From: Megaleporinus macrocephalus
Taxonomy: Eukaryota; Chordata; Actinopteri; Characiformes; Anostomidae
Assembly (NCBI GenBank): GCA_021613375.1
Contig: CM038727.1
Location: 2,413,168 to 2,477,167, forward strand
Length of the DNA stretch: 64,000 nt
Direction of reading: 5' to 3'
In this document: positions 1 through 13,345 of the stretch, piece after piece
Numbering within the stretch: position 1 is the stretch's first letter
Layout of the letters: the number at the start of each line of letters is the position of its first letter
Translations under genes and position numbers: made by a program
Notes under the pieces: model-generated
Seen by the model: only the letters and a program-made list of their open reading frames with translations
What the model was told of the DNA's origin: nothing
Database searches by the model: none

Positions 1-317
1 CCAAACAAAAGCAAAGACATCCTAGAATCACTACTGGCACTTTACAGATGCCAGCGAGAGTGCTGCACCTGTATGTCAGGGCCTCCAGCCCTAACAGCCT
101 CACCCCTGAACCCACCTCTTGCATTGGCCCTGTCCCTGGGCCTCCTCACCTGTCTCCGGCCCCCAACCTTGCAGTCCATTGTAGTCCATCTGTTGCTACA
201 AAGCATATCAGCTGCCGTTTGCCCCATCCAGCCATGGAAACAACAATCACAGGACCACTATCATTAGGATGGTGGACCAGGCTCTGCACAGCAATGACCC
301 CAGCGTAGTGACTTGTG
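1..317. other. No gene recognised; unique-looking flank
   Basis: Short open frames occur on both strands but overlap each other and match no family I know. No splice-bounded coding segment or repeat unit is evident. The stretch ends where the left arm of a long inverted repeat begins. Confidence 0.5.
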
Positions 318-615
318 CACTGGGGTCCTGGGGCTGCAGGTGCCTTCAAGTGAAATAAATAAAACACTAGTCACTCACTGTTGTTCGTTGTTTTTTAATG
401 TATAACATCTTCTTACTGGTGTGAAGCACAACTGGTTGACCTCCATCAGGGCCTGCTATTCAAGCCTCAACTAGATTGGTGTCCATGTTGGAGGCTACAT
501 TGAAATCTTGCAGTGTTTTGTTGATAAACAGCATAAACAGCGGCTCCCAGACTCAAAATATAAATATAGATTTTATGAAACCCCCTTTTTATGGTAAGCT
601 GTATTAAAAATTATA
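318..615 (+). repeat. Left arm of a long inverted repeat
   Basis: This arm matches the reverse complement of 2133-2436 over almost its whole length. Landmarks shared in order are CAGGTGCCTTC, AGTGAAATAAAT, ACCTCCATCAGGGCCTGCTA, TTGAAATCTTGCAG and TTATGGTAAGCT. The arms have diverged by substitutions and one insertion of about 25 bases in the right arm. They enclose about 1.5 kb. The pair may be the long terminal inverted repeats of an old DNA transposon or a foldback element; I see no transposase between them. Confidence 0.75.
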
Positions 616-877
616 GTCTGAACAATTCTTGGTTTGTGCAATGAGCTCAAACATAAGCTTCCAATTCCATTTTGATCTCCGTTCTCCATTACCCTGCAGT
701 CTGCTAGGCGGGAATCCCACTTCTGACACCACTGTAGCATTATAGCAAGATGCAAGAAACACACGGCTTTAGAGACTGGACTACTGACATGAGCCATAAA
801 AAACTGTCTACCCCACTAAACAGCCCCACAGTCATATAACACATATACACAGCTTGAAACTAATAGTCCCAACTCTG

Positions 878-1268
878 TACTGTGGGTCCGTCTCAAACCC
901 TAGTGAGCTGCCTAAGTAGTGTACTGACTCTGGATCAGCTGTTTAAGTAGCAGTGTTCGCTCCTCATAAGACAGATTACTGAGGCGCTCTAATGAAAGAG
1001 AGGTGGCGTCACGGCTTGTTCCCACTAGCGGATTTTTAAGACTCGGCCTATTGTTTTAGATGCCAGCTGGTCGCTTAGCAACCGGCTAAACCACTGGTCG
1101 CATGCTGCAGTGGGCGGGAACAAGCCGTGACGCAGTCTCTCTCTAACTAGAGCGTCTCAGTAATCTGTTTTATGAGGAGAGATGAGGAGAGAACACTGCT
1201 ACTTACACAGCTGCTACCTAGACAGCCTACTTACACACTCACTAGGGTTTGAGACACACCCACAGTGT
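878..1268. mobile_element. Foldback (palindromic) element, MITE-like
   Basis: The two halves are inverted copies. ACTGTGGGT..GTCTCAAACCCTAG begins the left end and its complement closes the right end. Inside them TAAGTAGCAGTGTT, CAGATTACTGAG and GTCACGGCTTGTTCCC recur inverted. The centre carries a second palindrome around GCTTAGCAACCGGCTAAACCACTGG. No coding capacity is visible, so it would be non-autonomous. It lies between the arms of the longer inverted repeat. A second copy of one half lies at 38891-39265. The superfamily is not determined. Confidence 0.75.
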
Positions 1269-2132
1269 CTCTCCTACCGCTGCTGGGGGGCTACCCGTGG
1301 TGCTCTGCACTTGCTGCTCTGTATGGGCATATCTCCTGCGTGTCCATGGCTGAAGAAGCTGGTAGTGGGACACTATGATTAGTACTTGTAATTTAATATA
1401 GGTCCATTAGTCAGACCTCCCGTCCCTCCACTTCCTTAGTTTGTGGGGGCTTTGTGCTTTGCTCCTTCTTTTCCTTGACGACTTCAAAGAAGCAAGAGGA
1501 GCAAAGAGACTCCTCCTAATGAAGCCCTTCCTCTGCTCTTTGTAGCGCTGCCCCAGGCCAGTGGTCATTGATGAGTGGCCCCCAGCCCCGTGCATGCTTT
1601 TTATTATTTAAATTTTTTCTGTGTGTGCATATTCGTTTTTCAAATCCGCCTCGCCTCGACCTTGCCTCATGTCCATCTTCAAATCGAGTCCATCTCTCTG
1701 TTTCTCGTCTCCATCCTTTCCTTGGCTTGGTCCCTACAGTGCTTTAACAATCCTGCAATGACATCACCACCCCCCGTCTCTCTCTCTGCTGTCTCTCAAG
1801 CTTCTCCTCCAGCCGACTCGGCCTCAATCTGCTGGCTGCCATGGTGTGGCTGATGCTCTGTGATTGCTTTGTTTTGGCTGCGAGGCCTGATGAGAAGAGT
1901 GAGAGAACACTGAGGTCTCCTGAGGACCTGTCAGCCTCAGGCCGCGTTCAGCCAGTGGAGACCGAACTGAGGCAGCAGTGGACTGCGTCGGGCTCAGTGT
2001 GTCAGTGTGTATAGATTTCCAGGTTGTATCATGATTAAACTGGGATCAGAACCTTATAACCCCAAGAATGGGCCAATCGTGCCACCAGTATGACCTACTG
2101 TGGCTCAGAGCGCCACCCAGGAGTTGATTCCA
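1269..2132. other. No gene recognised between inverted arms
   Basis: This is the interior of the 318-2436 inverted pair, right of the foldback element. It is moderately GC-rich with short overlapping open frames only. No transposase motif, tandem unit or splice-bounded exon was recognised. Confidence 0.45.
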
Positions 2133-2436
2133 CCATAACCTTCAATAGAGCTTACCATAAAAATGTGGTTTCATGAAATATATGTTTATATTTTGAGACT
2201 GGGAGCTGCTGTTTATGCTTCGTCATACTCCTATTCAAGTTCCACGTTAACAAAACCCTGCAAGATTTCAATATAGCCCCCTACAATGGATGCCAGCGTA
2301 GGTGGGGCTTGAATAGCAGGCCCTGATGGAGGTCTACCAGGTGTATTTCACGCCAGTGAGATGACATTATACATTACATAACAATAAAAGACTAGTATTT
2401 CATTTATTTCACTAGAAGGCACCTGTGGCACCAGTG
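2133..2436 (-). repeat. Right arm of a long inverted repeat
   Basis: This is the reverse-complement partner of 318-615. It carries an extra segment (around TTGAATAGGAGTATGACG on the reverse strand) that the left arm lacks. Its outer end, GGCACCTGTGGCACCAGTG, runs directly into the 30-bp minisatellite. The array's repeated CCAGTGTCT core may therefore have started at this junction, but that is inference. Confidence 0.75.
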
Positions 2437-4170
2437 TCTCCCAGTGTCTGTGTGGAGTGTGTATGGTCTCCCAGTGTCTGTGTGGAGTTTGTACAGTCTC
2501 CCAGTGTCTGTGTGGAGTGTGTATGGTCTCCCAGTGTTTGTGTGGAGTCTGTATGGTCTCCCAGTGTCTGTGTGGAGTGTGTATGGTCTCCCAGTGTCTC
2601 TGTGGAGTTTGTATGGTCTCCCAGTGTCTCTGTGGAATGTGTATGGTCTCCCAGTGTCTGTGTGGAGTTTGTATGGTCTCCCAGTGTTTGTGTGGAGTCT
2701 GTATGGTCTCCCAGTGTCTGTGTGGAGTGTGTATGGTCTCCCAGTGTCTGTTCGGAGTTTGTATGGTCTCCCAGTGTCTGTGTGGAGTGTGTATGCTCTC
2801 CCAGTGTCTCTGTGGAATGTGTATGGTCTCCCAGTGTCTGTTCGGAGTTTGTTTGGTCTCCCAGTGTCTGTGTGGAGTGTGTATGGTCTCGCAGTGTCTG
2901 TGTGGAGTGTGTATGGTCTCCCAGTGTCTGTTCGGAGTTTGTATGTTCTCCCAGTGTCTGTGTGGAATGTGTATGGTGTCCCAGTGTCTGTGTGGAGTGT
3001 GTATGGTGTCCCAGTGTCTGTGTGGAGTGTGTATGGTCTCCCAGTGTCTCTGTGGAGTTTGTATGGTCTCCCAGTGTCTGTGTGGAGTGTGTATGGTGTC
3101 CCAGTGTCTGTGTGGAGTGTGTATGGTCTCCCAGTGTCTGTGTGGAGTCTGTATGGTTTCCCAGCGTCTGTGTGGAGTGTGTATGGTCCCCCAGTGTCTG
3201 TGTGGAGTGTGTATGGTCTCCCAGTGTTTGTGTGGAGTCTGTATGGTCTCCCAGTGTCTGTGTGGAGTGTGTATGGTCTCCCAGTGTCTGTTCGGAGTTT
3301 GTATGGTCTCCCAGTGTCTGTGTGGAGTGTGTATGCTCTCCCAGTGTCTGTGTGGAGTTTGTATGGTCTCCCAGTGTCTCTGTGGAATGTGTATGGTCTC
3401 CCAGTGTCTGTGCAGAGTTTGTATGGTCTCCCAGTGTCTGTGTGGAGTGTGTATGTTCTCCCAGTGTCTCTGTGGAATGTGTATGGTCTCCCAGTGTCTG
3501 TTCGGAGTTTGTTTGGTCTCCCAGTGTCTGTGTGGAGTGTGTATGTTCTCCCAGTGTCTGTGTGGAATGTGTATGGTCTCGCAGTGTCTGTGTGGAGTGT
3601 GTATGGTCTCCCAGTGTCTGTTCGGAGTTTGTATGTTCTCCCAGTGTCTGTGTGGAATGTGTATGGTGTCCCAGTGTCTGTGTGGAGTGTGTATGGTGTC
3701 CCAGTGTCTGTGTGGAGTGTGTATGGTCTCCCAGTGTCTCTGTGGAGTTTGTATGGTCTCCCAGTGTCTGTGTGGAGTGTGTATGGTGTCCCAGTGTCTG
3801 TGTGGAGTGTGTATGCTCTCCCAGTGTCTGTGTGGAGTGTGTATGCTCTCCCAGTATCTGTGTGGAGTGTGTATGCTCTCCCAGTGTCTCTGTGGAGTGT
3901 GTATGCTCTCCCAGTGTCTGTGTGGAGTGTGTATGCTCTCCCAGTATCTGTGTGGAGTGTGTATGCTCTCCCAGTATCTGTGTGGAGTGTGTATGCTCTC
4001 CCAGTATCTGTGTGGAGTGTGTATGCTCTCCCAGTGTCTGTGTGGAGTGTGTATGCTCTCCCAGTATCTGTGTGGAGTGTGTATGCTCTCCCAGTGTCTC
4101 TGTGGAGTGTGTATGCTCTCCCAGTGTCTGTGTGGAGTGTGTATGATCTCCCAGTGTCTGTTTGGAGTTT
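2431..4170 (+). repeat. 30-bp minisatellite, 58 units
   Basis: The unit is about GTATGGTCTCCCAGTGTCTG followed by TGTGGAGTGT. It keeps a strict 30-base period for 1,740 bases, with substitutions but almost no length change. Variants such as TTCGGAGTTT, GTATGCTCTC and CCAGTATCTG recur in blocks, which suggests amplification of multi-unit segments. Because 30 is a multiple of three and the unit has no stop codon, all three forward frames stay open for about 570-600 codons. The same unit forms an array in opposite orientation at 56701-57516. Confidence 0.95.
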
Positions 4171-5220
4171 GTATTAATTCTTATGACTTATTATCATGTT
4201 GCTGTGATAGCAGGAGTAAATCATATAAACCGTTTTCTTCTGCATGACCTCCTTCTGATGTTCGGAGATGACAGCAGTGCAAAGCGCTCACATAATCTAC
4301 TTTAACACACGGGAAATGAAAACATTCTACATATTCCATACATGCAGAGTGGATGACTGGAAGGCCGAGCTTTCAAACTATTTGTTTAACAAAGCTGAAC
4401 GACTGAGAATGTCAACGTCTCAACAAAGACAGTTCATCCACAAGTACACAGAGGGGACATTGCATCGCACAAGACGAATACGCGCTGGAGTGCACAGGCA
4501 CTAAAAGCGTGCAATACTATACTCACTCTTACTACTGAACTTACATGCACGTCTGGCGTTCTTGTGCTGAAAGCATAGTAAGTGAATTAAATTGGCCACA
4601 AATGACTAACGCGGCTATTCACTGTGTTTAATAGCAAACATTCGTATTGTCAGTCAGCGGTGCTATAGAGCTCAGCCGTACGCAGCCGTAACCCATGTGA
4701 CCCAACGCTGCCTGGACGTATTACCGCAAACTGAACATTCACTGCGAACACAGCTGGAGAAAGTGGTTCCTGGAGACGGTTATTGACTGCGCCTGTGTGG
4801 GCAGCCTGCTCAGGTCGTGTGTTCATAAAAAACCTCTGGGAGTGGAAATCTATTCCCTACTCGCTGGAAATGTCAAGTGATGCACTTCCAAACCTAGAAG
4901 GTTTGAGAGGTGAAGAAATGGAGTGTTCACCAGCGCTCTCTTTATTTGACACACATACTTTGAACTTTCACTCACTGGCCACTTTATTAGAAACACCTTT
5001 CAGGTCCACTGTTCATGTTTCTATTTGGTATGTCTGCAGTTGCAGACTGTCGGTTATTGGATGCTGTTTTTTAGCCACAGTCCATTGGCTGTTGCTTAGA
5101 GTTTTATTTATTTATTTATTTATTTTGTTGTGCTTCACAACATCCACTCAGATAGTGGCCGAGAGTGTTTCTATCTGTGGCTTGTGAGCTCTTAGGCTGC
5201 TTGTTTAAGCAACACTACAT
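4171..5220. other. No gene recognised; possible transposon end and TTTA run
   Basis: The stretch is mostly unique-looking. At about 4970-4995 the sequence CACTGGCCACTTTATTAGA resembles the terminus of a Tc1-type element family known in vertebrates, so a solitary end fragment is possible. A short (TTTA)n run lies at 5103-5126. A 134-codon open frame at 4783-5187 contains the TTTA run and matches no family I know; I do not call it a gene. Confidence 0.4.
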
Positions 5221-6275
5221 TATATCTATGATGCAGTCTGGACTTGAGTGACAGTGTATCACAGCTATGATGCAGCCTGAACTGGACAGTTGATGGACAG
5301 TGTATAGCAGCTATGATGGAGCCTGGACTGGTCACTTGAGTGACAGTGCATAGCAGCTATAATAGAGCCTGGACTGGCCAGTTGATGGACAGTGCATAGC
5401 AACTATGTTGCAGCCTGGACTGGCTAGTTGATGGACAGTGCATAGCAGCTATGATAAAGCCTGGACTGGCCAGTTAATGGACAGTGCAAAGCAGCTATGA
5501 TAGAGCCTGGACTGGCTAGTTAATGGACAGTGTATAGCAGATATGATTAGAGCCTGGACTGGCCAGTTAATGGACAGTGCATAGCAGCTATGATAGAGCC
5601 TGGACTGGCCAGTTAATGGACAGTGCATAGCACCTATGATGGAACCTGGACTGGCTAGTTGATGGACAGTGCATAGCAGCTACGATGGAGTCTGTACTGG
5701 CCAGCTGAAAAACAGTGTATAGCAGCTACGATGGAGTCTGTACTGGCCAGTTAATGGACAGTATATAGCAGCTATGATGCAGCCTGGAATGACCAGTTGA
5801 TGGACAGTGAATAGCAGATATGATGGAGCCTGGACTGGCCAGTTGATAGACAGTGCATAGCAGCTATGATGGAGCCTGGACTGGTCAGCTGAAAAACATT
5901 GTTTAGCAGCTACGATGGAGTCTGGAATGGCCAGTTGATGGACAGTATATAGCAGCTATGATGCAGCCTGGAATGACCAGTTGATGGACAGTGTATAGCA
6001 GATATGATGGAGCCTGGACTGGCCAGCTGAAAAACAGTGTATATCAGCTACGATAGAGTCTGGACTGGCCAGTTGATAGACCGTGTATAGCAGATATGAT
6101 GGAGCCTGGACTGGCCAGTTGATAGACAGTGCATAGCATCTATGATGGAGCCTGGACTGGCCAGTTGATGGACAGTGCATAGCAGTTATGATGGACCCTG
6201 GCCTGGCCAGTTGATGGACAGTGCATAGCAGTTATGATGCACTCTGGCCTGGCCAGTTGATAGACTGTTTATAGC
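5221..6275 (+). repeat. 46-bp minisatellite, about 23 units
   Basis: The unit approximates AGCCTGGACTGGCCAGTTGA then TGGACAGTGCATAGCAGCTATGATGG. Copies differ by point changes and small indels (GTTAATGG versus GTTGATGG; a GCTGAAAAACAGTG variant). The array fades at both ends. A minus-strand open frame over 5956-6180 is repeat translation and is not called. Confidence 0.92.
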
Positions 6276-7899
6276 AACCTAAACCACATGGTCACGCTTT
6301 GAGTCTAATCAAATTCAGCCTGGAACTGACCTGAACTGGGCCATCATAAGTCAAAGTGACCAAAGTGGCTTAATTTATTATATTAAGACATAATTCAAAT
6401 ACAGGCCAAAGAAAAAACCAGTGTGGACAATACACAATCCACTGGAAAAGCAAAGAGAGCCTGAACAGTAAACCCAAAATCTGTGAGGGGAAATCCAAAA
6501 ATGATGGTGAGAAAACAAGGCAGGTCCATATAAGGAGACACCAAATGGGTCCGTCAAGGCTTCACAAGTCCTGACTTGTCACATGATGCGTACTGTAGTT
6601 CATTCAATGCATGATGGTTAGAAATTCTCAGCCTTTGTAAGACCAGAGCATCACCCTCATTGACTGGATTTCAATTTTTGGCCTAACCAGATTGTATGCA
6701 GATTGAGTTTTGAGAGTCTGGGCAGCAAAAACTACATGAAATCAAGGTTTTGGCTAAATTGGATCCAACCCACATTTGGATAAGGTTTGAAATGTGGTTC
6801 CAAACGCTTTTTAGCATCTCACTTTGGATGCCTGGACTCTAAAATCAAATTTCCAAGTGTCTTTTGTGTCGCTCCCTATGACGCAAACAACAACAGTGTC
6901 ACGTCCAGAGGAACAGACTAGTGGTCATGGTATATGGTGGTACATATAAACCACCCAGATGTTGTAGGTCAACCTCAAGAGATATATTAAAATGTATGGA
7001 CCCTTGTCATCGAAGCCGAAGCCATCATGAAATCAAGCTTTTGATGCAAGATGAGTTGGGTTCTTTAAACTTTTTTTACTACACAGTGTTTAGAATTTGC
7101 TACACAGTGAGCTCAGACACACAATCTTTGACTTTTCTGATCTGATGCGGCTCTAAGGCTCTGCTGTAGAGTGGCTGTCGTTGACTGATAGGTCAGGACA
7201 GGTAGGCGCTGACTCTGACAGGGTTTGGCATGAATGGACACAGGTGAGGCTGCAGGATCCACAGCTGCAGCTCATTACAGTAATGCGTCAGGCGAGAGGC
7301 AGAAACAAGGGCTGAACATTCAGCTTGTTCCGCATCGATTGCACATCATGGATCATTTACACAATTCAATTACAGCAAATCCAGGATAACGTGGTGTTGA
7401 TCTTTCCTGGAGGTTCATTAGGGGGCAAGGGAGCTGGGGGAGGTGGTATACCAAGGCATTTTGTATAGACATGGTGTTGTATTCGCTTCACCAATCCAAT
7501 CAGCTATTGTTTCATCTAGAGTCATATTTGATTGTTGTTGGTCAATGTCAAACATCAGACTTCTGCTCATTTTCATCTACAATTATATATATTACTTAAA
7601 AAGCTATTGTTTCCAGATGGGAAGCTTTCATTTCCTCAGCAAAACACTAGAGTAAGTAGTGCTTTCCATACGTCAAGCTTCTCCTAAACAACCCAATATT
7701 ATTTACAGTTCTCATCTAATACCTGCTTTGACTGCTCAGTACTTCATTAAGCTAAATCAAGATTGCTGCTGAAGGAACTGAATACATTCATACAATGTCT
7801 GGGCCATTGGTGTAGGAACCGGGGGGAATGGGGGGGCTGTGTCCCACCCAAAAATTAAACCACAGAAAAACAGAAACTGTTTTAAAACTTTTATTTATA
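6276..7899. other. No gene recognised; unique-looking DNA
   Basis: Mostly non-repetitive DNA with short open frames (for example 6921-7145 and 7443-7655) that match no family I know. The sub-stretch 7140-7440 has balanced composition, no tandem structure and motifs such as CACAGCTGCAGCTCATTACA and GGTTCATTAGGGGGCAAGG. It is a weak candidate for a conserved non-coding element. Confidence 0.4.
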
Positions 7900-9930
7900 G
7901 CCTTCGCCACACGTCCCTGGTCCCTAAACTTCATTGCATCTCGTTAGCGCCTGCAACAGTGAGACTGACACCTGACACCCAAGTCACCAGCACCCCTGAC
8001 ACCCCATCCCAACAGTGAAGCACGGCAGCGAAAACATCAGCTGCTTTACTCCCTCAGGGTCTGAACACCTTGCAATCATTTAAGGGAAACAATGTATTTA
8101 TTGGTATATCAAAATATATTGTATAGGAGAATAGAAGGGCAGCTCAGGTCCTCAAGCTGAAGAGATAATGACCCAAAACACAACAGTAAATCAACTAAAG
8201 CATGACTGGAAAAGAAGAAGATCTGTGAATCAGAATGAAACGTCATCTTTTTGCTCCAGAAGTTCATGTTGATTATGCCGCTCAGATCCTATTCCTTATG
8301 GGAAGTTTCTGGAATAACAAAACAAGAGTATTTAGGCACCGAGCCAAGTTCTAAAATCATTACAATGCTAGTCTTCACTATTGCACGCAGACACATTGGC
8401 CTCTAAACTTCATTGCATTTTGTTAGTGCCTGCAACAGTAAGACTGACACCCAAGTCACCAGCACCCTTGACACCTCATCATCCCAACTGTGAAGCATGG
8501 TGGTGGGAGTATCAGGGTTTGGAGCTGCTTAACTGCCTCATGGTCTGAACACCTTGCCGTTATTGAGGGAAACAATTAATTTAATGGTATATCAAAATAC
8601 ATTGTATAGGAGAATATAATGGCAGTTCAGGACTTCAAGCTGAAGAGATAATGATCCAAAACACAACAGTAAATCAACTAAAGCATGACTGGAAAAGAAG
8701 AAGATCTGTGAATCAGAATGAAACGTCATATTTGTGCTCCTGAAGTTCATGTTGATTATGCTGTTCAGATCCTATTCCTTATGGGAAGTTTTTGGAATAA
8801 CAAAACAGGAGTATTTAGACACCGAGCCAAGTTCTAAAATCATTACAATGCTAGTCTTCACTATTGCACGCAGACACATTGGCCCCTAAACCTCATTGCA
8901 TCTTGTTAGCGCCTGCAACAGTAAGACTGACACCCAAGTCACCAGCACCCTTAACACCTCATCATCCCAACTGTTAAGCATGGTGGTGGGAGTATCAGGG
9001 TTTGGAGCTGCTTTACTGCCTCAGGGTCTGAACACCTTGCGGTTATTGAGGGAAACAATGAAGTCAATGGCGTATCAGAACATTTTACAGAAGAATATTA
9101 GAGCAGCAGTTCAGGACTTCAAGCTGAAGAGATGTTGACCGAAAACACAACAGTAAATCAACTAAAGCATGACTGGAAAAGAAGAAGATCTGTGAATCAG
9201 AATGAAACATCATATTCGTGCTCCTGAAGTTTATGTTATGCTGTTCAGATCCTATTCCTTATGTGAAGTTTCTGGAATAACAAAACAGGAGTATTTAGGC
9301 ACCGAGCCAACTTCTAAAATCATTACAATGCTAGTCTTCACTATTGCACGCAGACACATTGGCCTCTAAACTTCATTGCATCTTGTTAGCGCCTGCAACA
9401 GTAAGACTGACACCCAAGTCACCAGCACCCTTGATACCTCATCCCAACTGTGAAGCATGATGGTGGGAGTATCATGGTTTGGAGCTGCTTTACTCCCTCA
9501 GGGTCTGAACACCTTGCGGTTATTGGGGGAAACAATGAATTTAATGGTATATCAAAATACATTGTTTAGGAGAATAGTAGGGCAGCAGTTCATGACCTCA
9601 AGATGAAGAGATAATGACCCAAAACACAACAGTAAATCAACTAAAGCATGACTGGAAAAGAAGAAGATCTGTGAATCAGAGTGAAACATCATATTTTTAC
9701 TCCTGAAGTTCATGTTGATTATGCCATTCAGATCCTATTCCTTATGGAAAGTTTTCGGAATAACAAAACAAGAGTATTTAGGCACCGAGCCAACTTCTGG
9801 AATCATTATAATGCTAGCCTTCGCCACACGTCCCTGGTCCCTAAACATCCGTGCATCTCGTTAGCGCATGCAACAGCAAGACTGACACCTGACACCCAAG
9901 TCACCAGCACCCGTCCAGCGCCTTGACACC
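7900..9930 (+). repeat. ~480-bp tandem array of a decayed Tc1-like segment
   Basis: Five occurrences of GCCTGCAACAG lie about 476-483 bases apart (near 7949, 8428, 8911, 9391, 9867), giving a little over four units. Each unit has a Tc1-transposase-like part: GTGAAGCATGGTGGTGGGAG (VKHGGG), a W-x-C-F-x-A-S-G-like stretch, then a YQNILQ-like stretch near 9065-9105. Each then has a degraded QNT..LKHDWK region. Stops and indels break every copy, so this is non-coding. The outermost copies share TTCGCCACACGTCCCTGGTC, while internal copies have TTCACTATTGCACGCAGACA. Confidence 0.85.
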
Positions 9931-10799
9931 TGCTCACGGTGTTAGCATCTGCAACCCTTATCACCCCCTGCCCCCTCCCCCGCCCTCACACGCATACACA
10001 CACCCACCATCCGTTTTCTCGCTTCCCATAAGCTCCAGCAGCAGCTTCCACACGCCGCAGAGCGGAGACACGTCGAGCTGTGGGAGTGATTTTTTTCACT
10101 TTCCCCGCTGAGAGGCTGATGGATGGAGGATCATTAGGCATTTGCCAGTCAACATCAGGCACTGTTGGTTATTTTCAGACCCAGTATGATGGTGTGGTGG
10201 TGGCTGGTGGGGGTTTGGGGGGTGGGGGGGTTACGGGTGAGAGGGGTTATGAGGCTAGAAATGCCAAAAGACGGTTCCACCCATTTTTCACCGGTGAATG
10301 TCAGCTTGACTAGGCTGTCAGCTCGGCTGTCTCTGAGGCGGAGACTTCACCTCCAGCTCGGTTGCTGTTGTGATAGTTTTGCTCTGTTAACCTTTTAATC
10401 CTGAGCAGCTACAGCTAACGCACGAACGCCGCCCTTCGTTAAGTTAATTAAGTTTATTCCTTTAGCAGAAAACACACAGCACACTGCAAACGTCCGAATA
10501 CAAACGGTTTATCTGGACACTGAAGGTGTTTGTGCTTGTAAACAACTCTGTATTATTACAAGGATACAGAGATACGCATGCCACAAATAGAAGTCTACAT
10601 CAGATTCATGATCTTAAACACTGTTTACACCTTTACGTGTAGATTCTGTTCTTATTTAAGAATAAAAAATAAATAAATGAGGCTCAATAATAATATAAAA
10701 TAATTATTATAAGTTATTATAATTAATATTATTTTAAATAAATATAAAAATAATAATAATAAAATATTCTAAACTTATTTAGTTTTTGGGTTATTTAGT
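9931..10799. other. No gene recognised; GC-rich then AT-rich spacer
   Basis: The first 400 bases are C-rich and then G-rich, with a G-run cluster around 10195-10230. The stretch 10655-10790 is AT-rich simple sequence (AATAATA-type). Small open frames at 9923-10111, 10080-10313 and 10165-10398 overlap each other and match nothing recognised. Confidence 0.4.
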
Positions 10800-11640
10800 T
10801 TTAGTAGTGAGCACACAAACTAGGCGCAGTAAAACACCCACATACACACATATACTAATGAACACACACACTAGGGGGCAGTGTAACAGCCACATACACA
10901 CTAGTGAACACATACACTAGGGAGCAGTGTAACAGCCACATACACACATAAACTAGTAAACACAAACACTAGGGGGCAGTGAAAGACCCACATACACACA
11001 CACACACTAGTGAACACACACTAAGGGCAGTGAAACACCCACATACACACTAGTGAACACACACACTAGGGGGCAGTGAAACACCCACATACACACTAGT
11101 GAACACACACACACTAAGGAGCAGTGGAGTACCCACATACACACTAGTGAACACACACACTAGGGGGCAGTGGAACACCCACATACACACATACACTAGT
11201 GAACACAAACACTAGGGGGCAGTGAAACACCCACATACACACACACTAGTGAACACACACTAGGGGGCAGTGAAACACCCACACACTCACATACAGTAGT
11301 GAACACACACACACTAGGGGCAGTGGAACACCCATATACACATTAGTAAACACACACTAGGGGGCAGTGAAACACCCACATACACACTAGTGAACACACA
11401 CACTAGGGGCAGTGAAACGCCCAAATACACACTAGTGAACACACATACTAGGGGGCAGTGAAACACCCACATACACACTAGTAAACACACACACTAGGGA
11501 CAGTGAAACACCCACATACACATTAAGGAAAAAACACACTAGGGACAGTGAAACACCCACATACACACTAGTGAACACACACACTAGGGGGCCGTGAAAC
11601 ACCCACATACACACACACATCACTACTGAACACAGAGGTG
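10800..11640 (-). repeat. SINE-derived minisatellite, array 1
   Basis: A variable unit of about 40-50 bases repeats: CACTAGTGAACACACACACT, AGGGGGCAGTGAAACACCC, ACATACACA. Read on the minus strand this matches part of the SINE-like copy at 15960-16240 (CACTGCCCCCTAGTGTGTG and ACACTAGTGTAG, TGTTTCAC). The array is joined to SINE-like sequence at 11641-11745, so it is best read as an expansion inside one minus-strand SINE. Unit length varies through CA-run changes. Confidence 0.85.
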
Positions 11641-11745
11641 TGCAGCCCTATCCACAGTACCTGGGCAGCAGTTGGAGGTTAGGTGTTGTACCTTCTGGTC
11701 ACCAGGCCGGTTCCCCAGCGTCCAGCTCATACGACCGGCATGTTG
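11641..11745 (-). mobile_element. SINE fragment beside array 1
   Basis: GCAGCCCTATCCACAGTACC is the complement of the SINE core GGTACTGTGGATAGGGCTGC at 16094-16113. The following GTTGGAGGTTAGGTGTTGTA and CCTTCTGGTCACC resemble the more proximal part of the same element. This gives orientation: SINE on the minus strand, with its tail segment expanded into the array at 10800-11640. Confidence 0.65.
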
Positions 11746-12264
11746 TCCTGCATGTCTCCGTTCGTACTGACTGAATTAAAACGTCTTCGTTTGCCAGAAT
11801 AAGATTCTTAGCTTTGATGCCAGAAGCAGAAATAGAAGTGTGACAAAAATATAAATCTCACAAAACAAGAGTATACGCCACGTTTCTCTCGCGTTCTCGG
11901 CTCGTTAAAACAGCAAGGCGTGAGAAATAATTTATATGAAATTACAGCGTGCTTTTGTTATCACTCTGGACGGCTGTGACTTTTAGGGTTAATGTGATTG
12001 TTAATGGTTGATTAGTTTTTGGCTCAGGAGCTGGAATCTGCACAGCGGGATAGCGATGGCAACGTAAGTGTGAGCACTCGCACTGACTGCCGCGGCCAAG
12101 TCTGCGTTCTGATTCGGTGGCAGAGAAAACAACAATTTTGGGAATTTTAAAGCTGCGCTGCCTGAAACGGGTTACTGATTAAATTATCACTAAATGCTGC
12201 TGTTGTCCTGCAGTACTTTGTGTTTTTTGTTTAAACGGATGCACTCAGCGGCACTTTGTATTCA
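11746..12264. other. No gene recognised
   Basis: Unique-looking DNA of mixed composition, including CpG-containing stretches such as TTCTCTCGCGTTCTCGGCTC near 11883. No open frame, tandem unit or known element was recognised. Confidence 0.45.
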
Positions 12265-12480
12265 TAATAATAATAATAATAATAGTAATAATAGTAATAA
12301 TAATAATAGTACAAATAATAATAATTAGTATTATATATTATTATATATAATTATATATAATTATTATATAATATATGTATATATGGCAATGTAATAATAT
12401 ATAATTATTATTAATAACAACAATTATTACTATTTGTACTATTATTATTATTACTATTTCTTTATTCTTATTATTATTAC
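12265..12480. repeat. AAT-rich inverted repeat (hairpin)
   Basis: The left side contains AATAATAGTACAAATAATAA and the right side contains the near-complementary ACTATTTGTACTATTATTA. The flanking (AAT)n and (ATT)n tracts are also complementary. The centre near 12350-12370 is ATATATAATTATATAT-like. The whole can fold as one long AT hairpin. It sits between the two SINE-derived arrays. Confidence 0.8.
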
Positions 12481-12487
12481 TGTTTTT

Positions 12488-13345
<858 letters not shown>

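Noticed and set aside
2425..4247. Three overlapping open frames of 573-596 codons on the plus strand
   Set aside because: All three frames of a 30-base tandem repeat are open because the unit is a multiple of three and has no stop. Variation shows no codon pattern, and no start context or splice signals support a protein.
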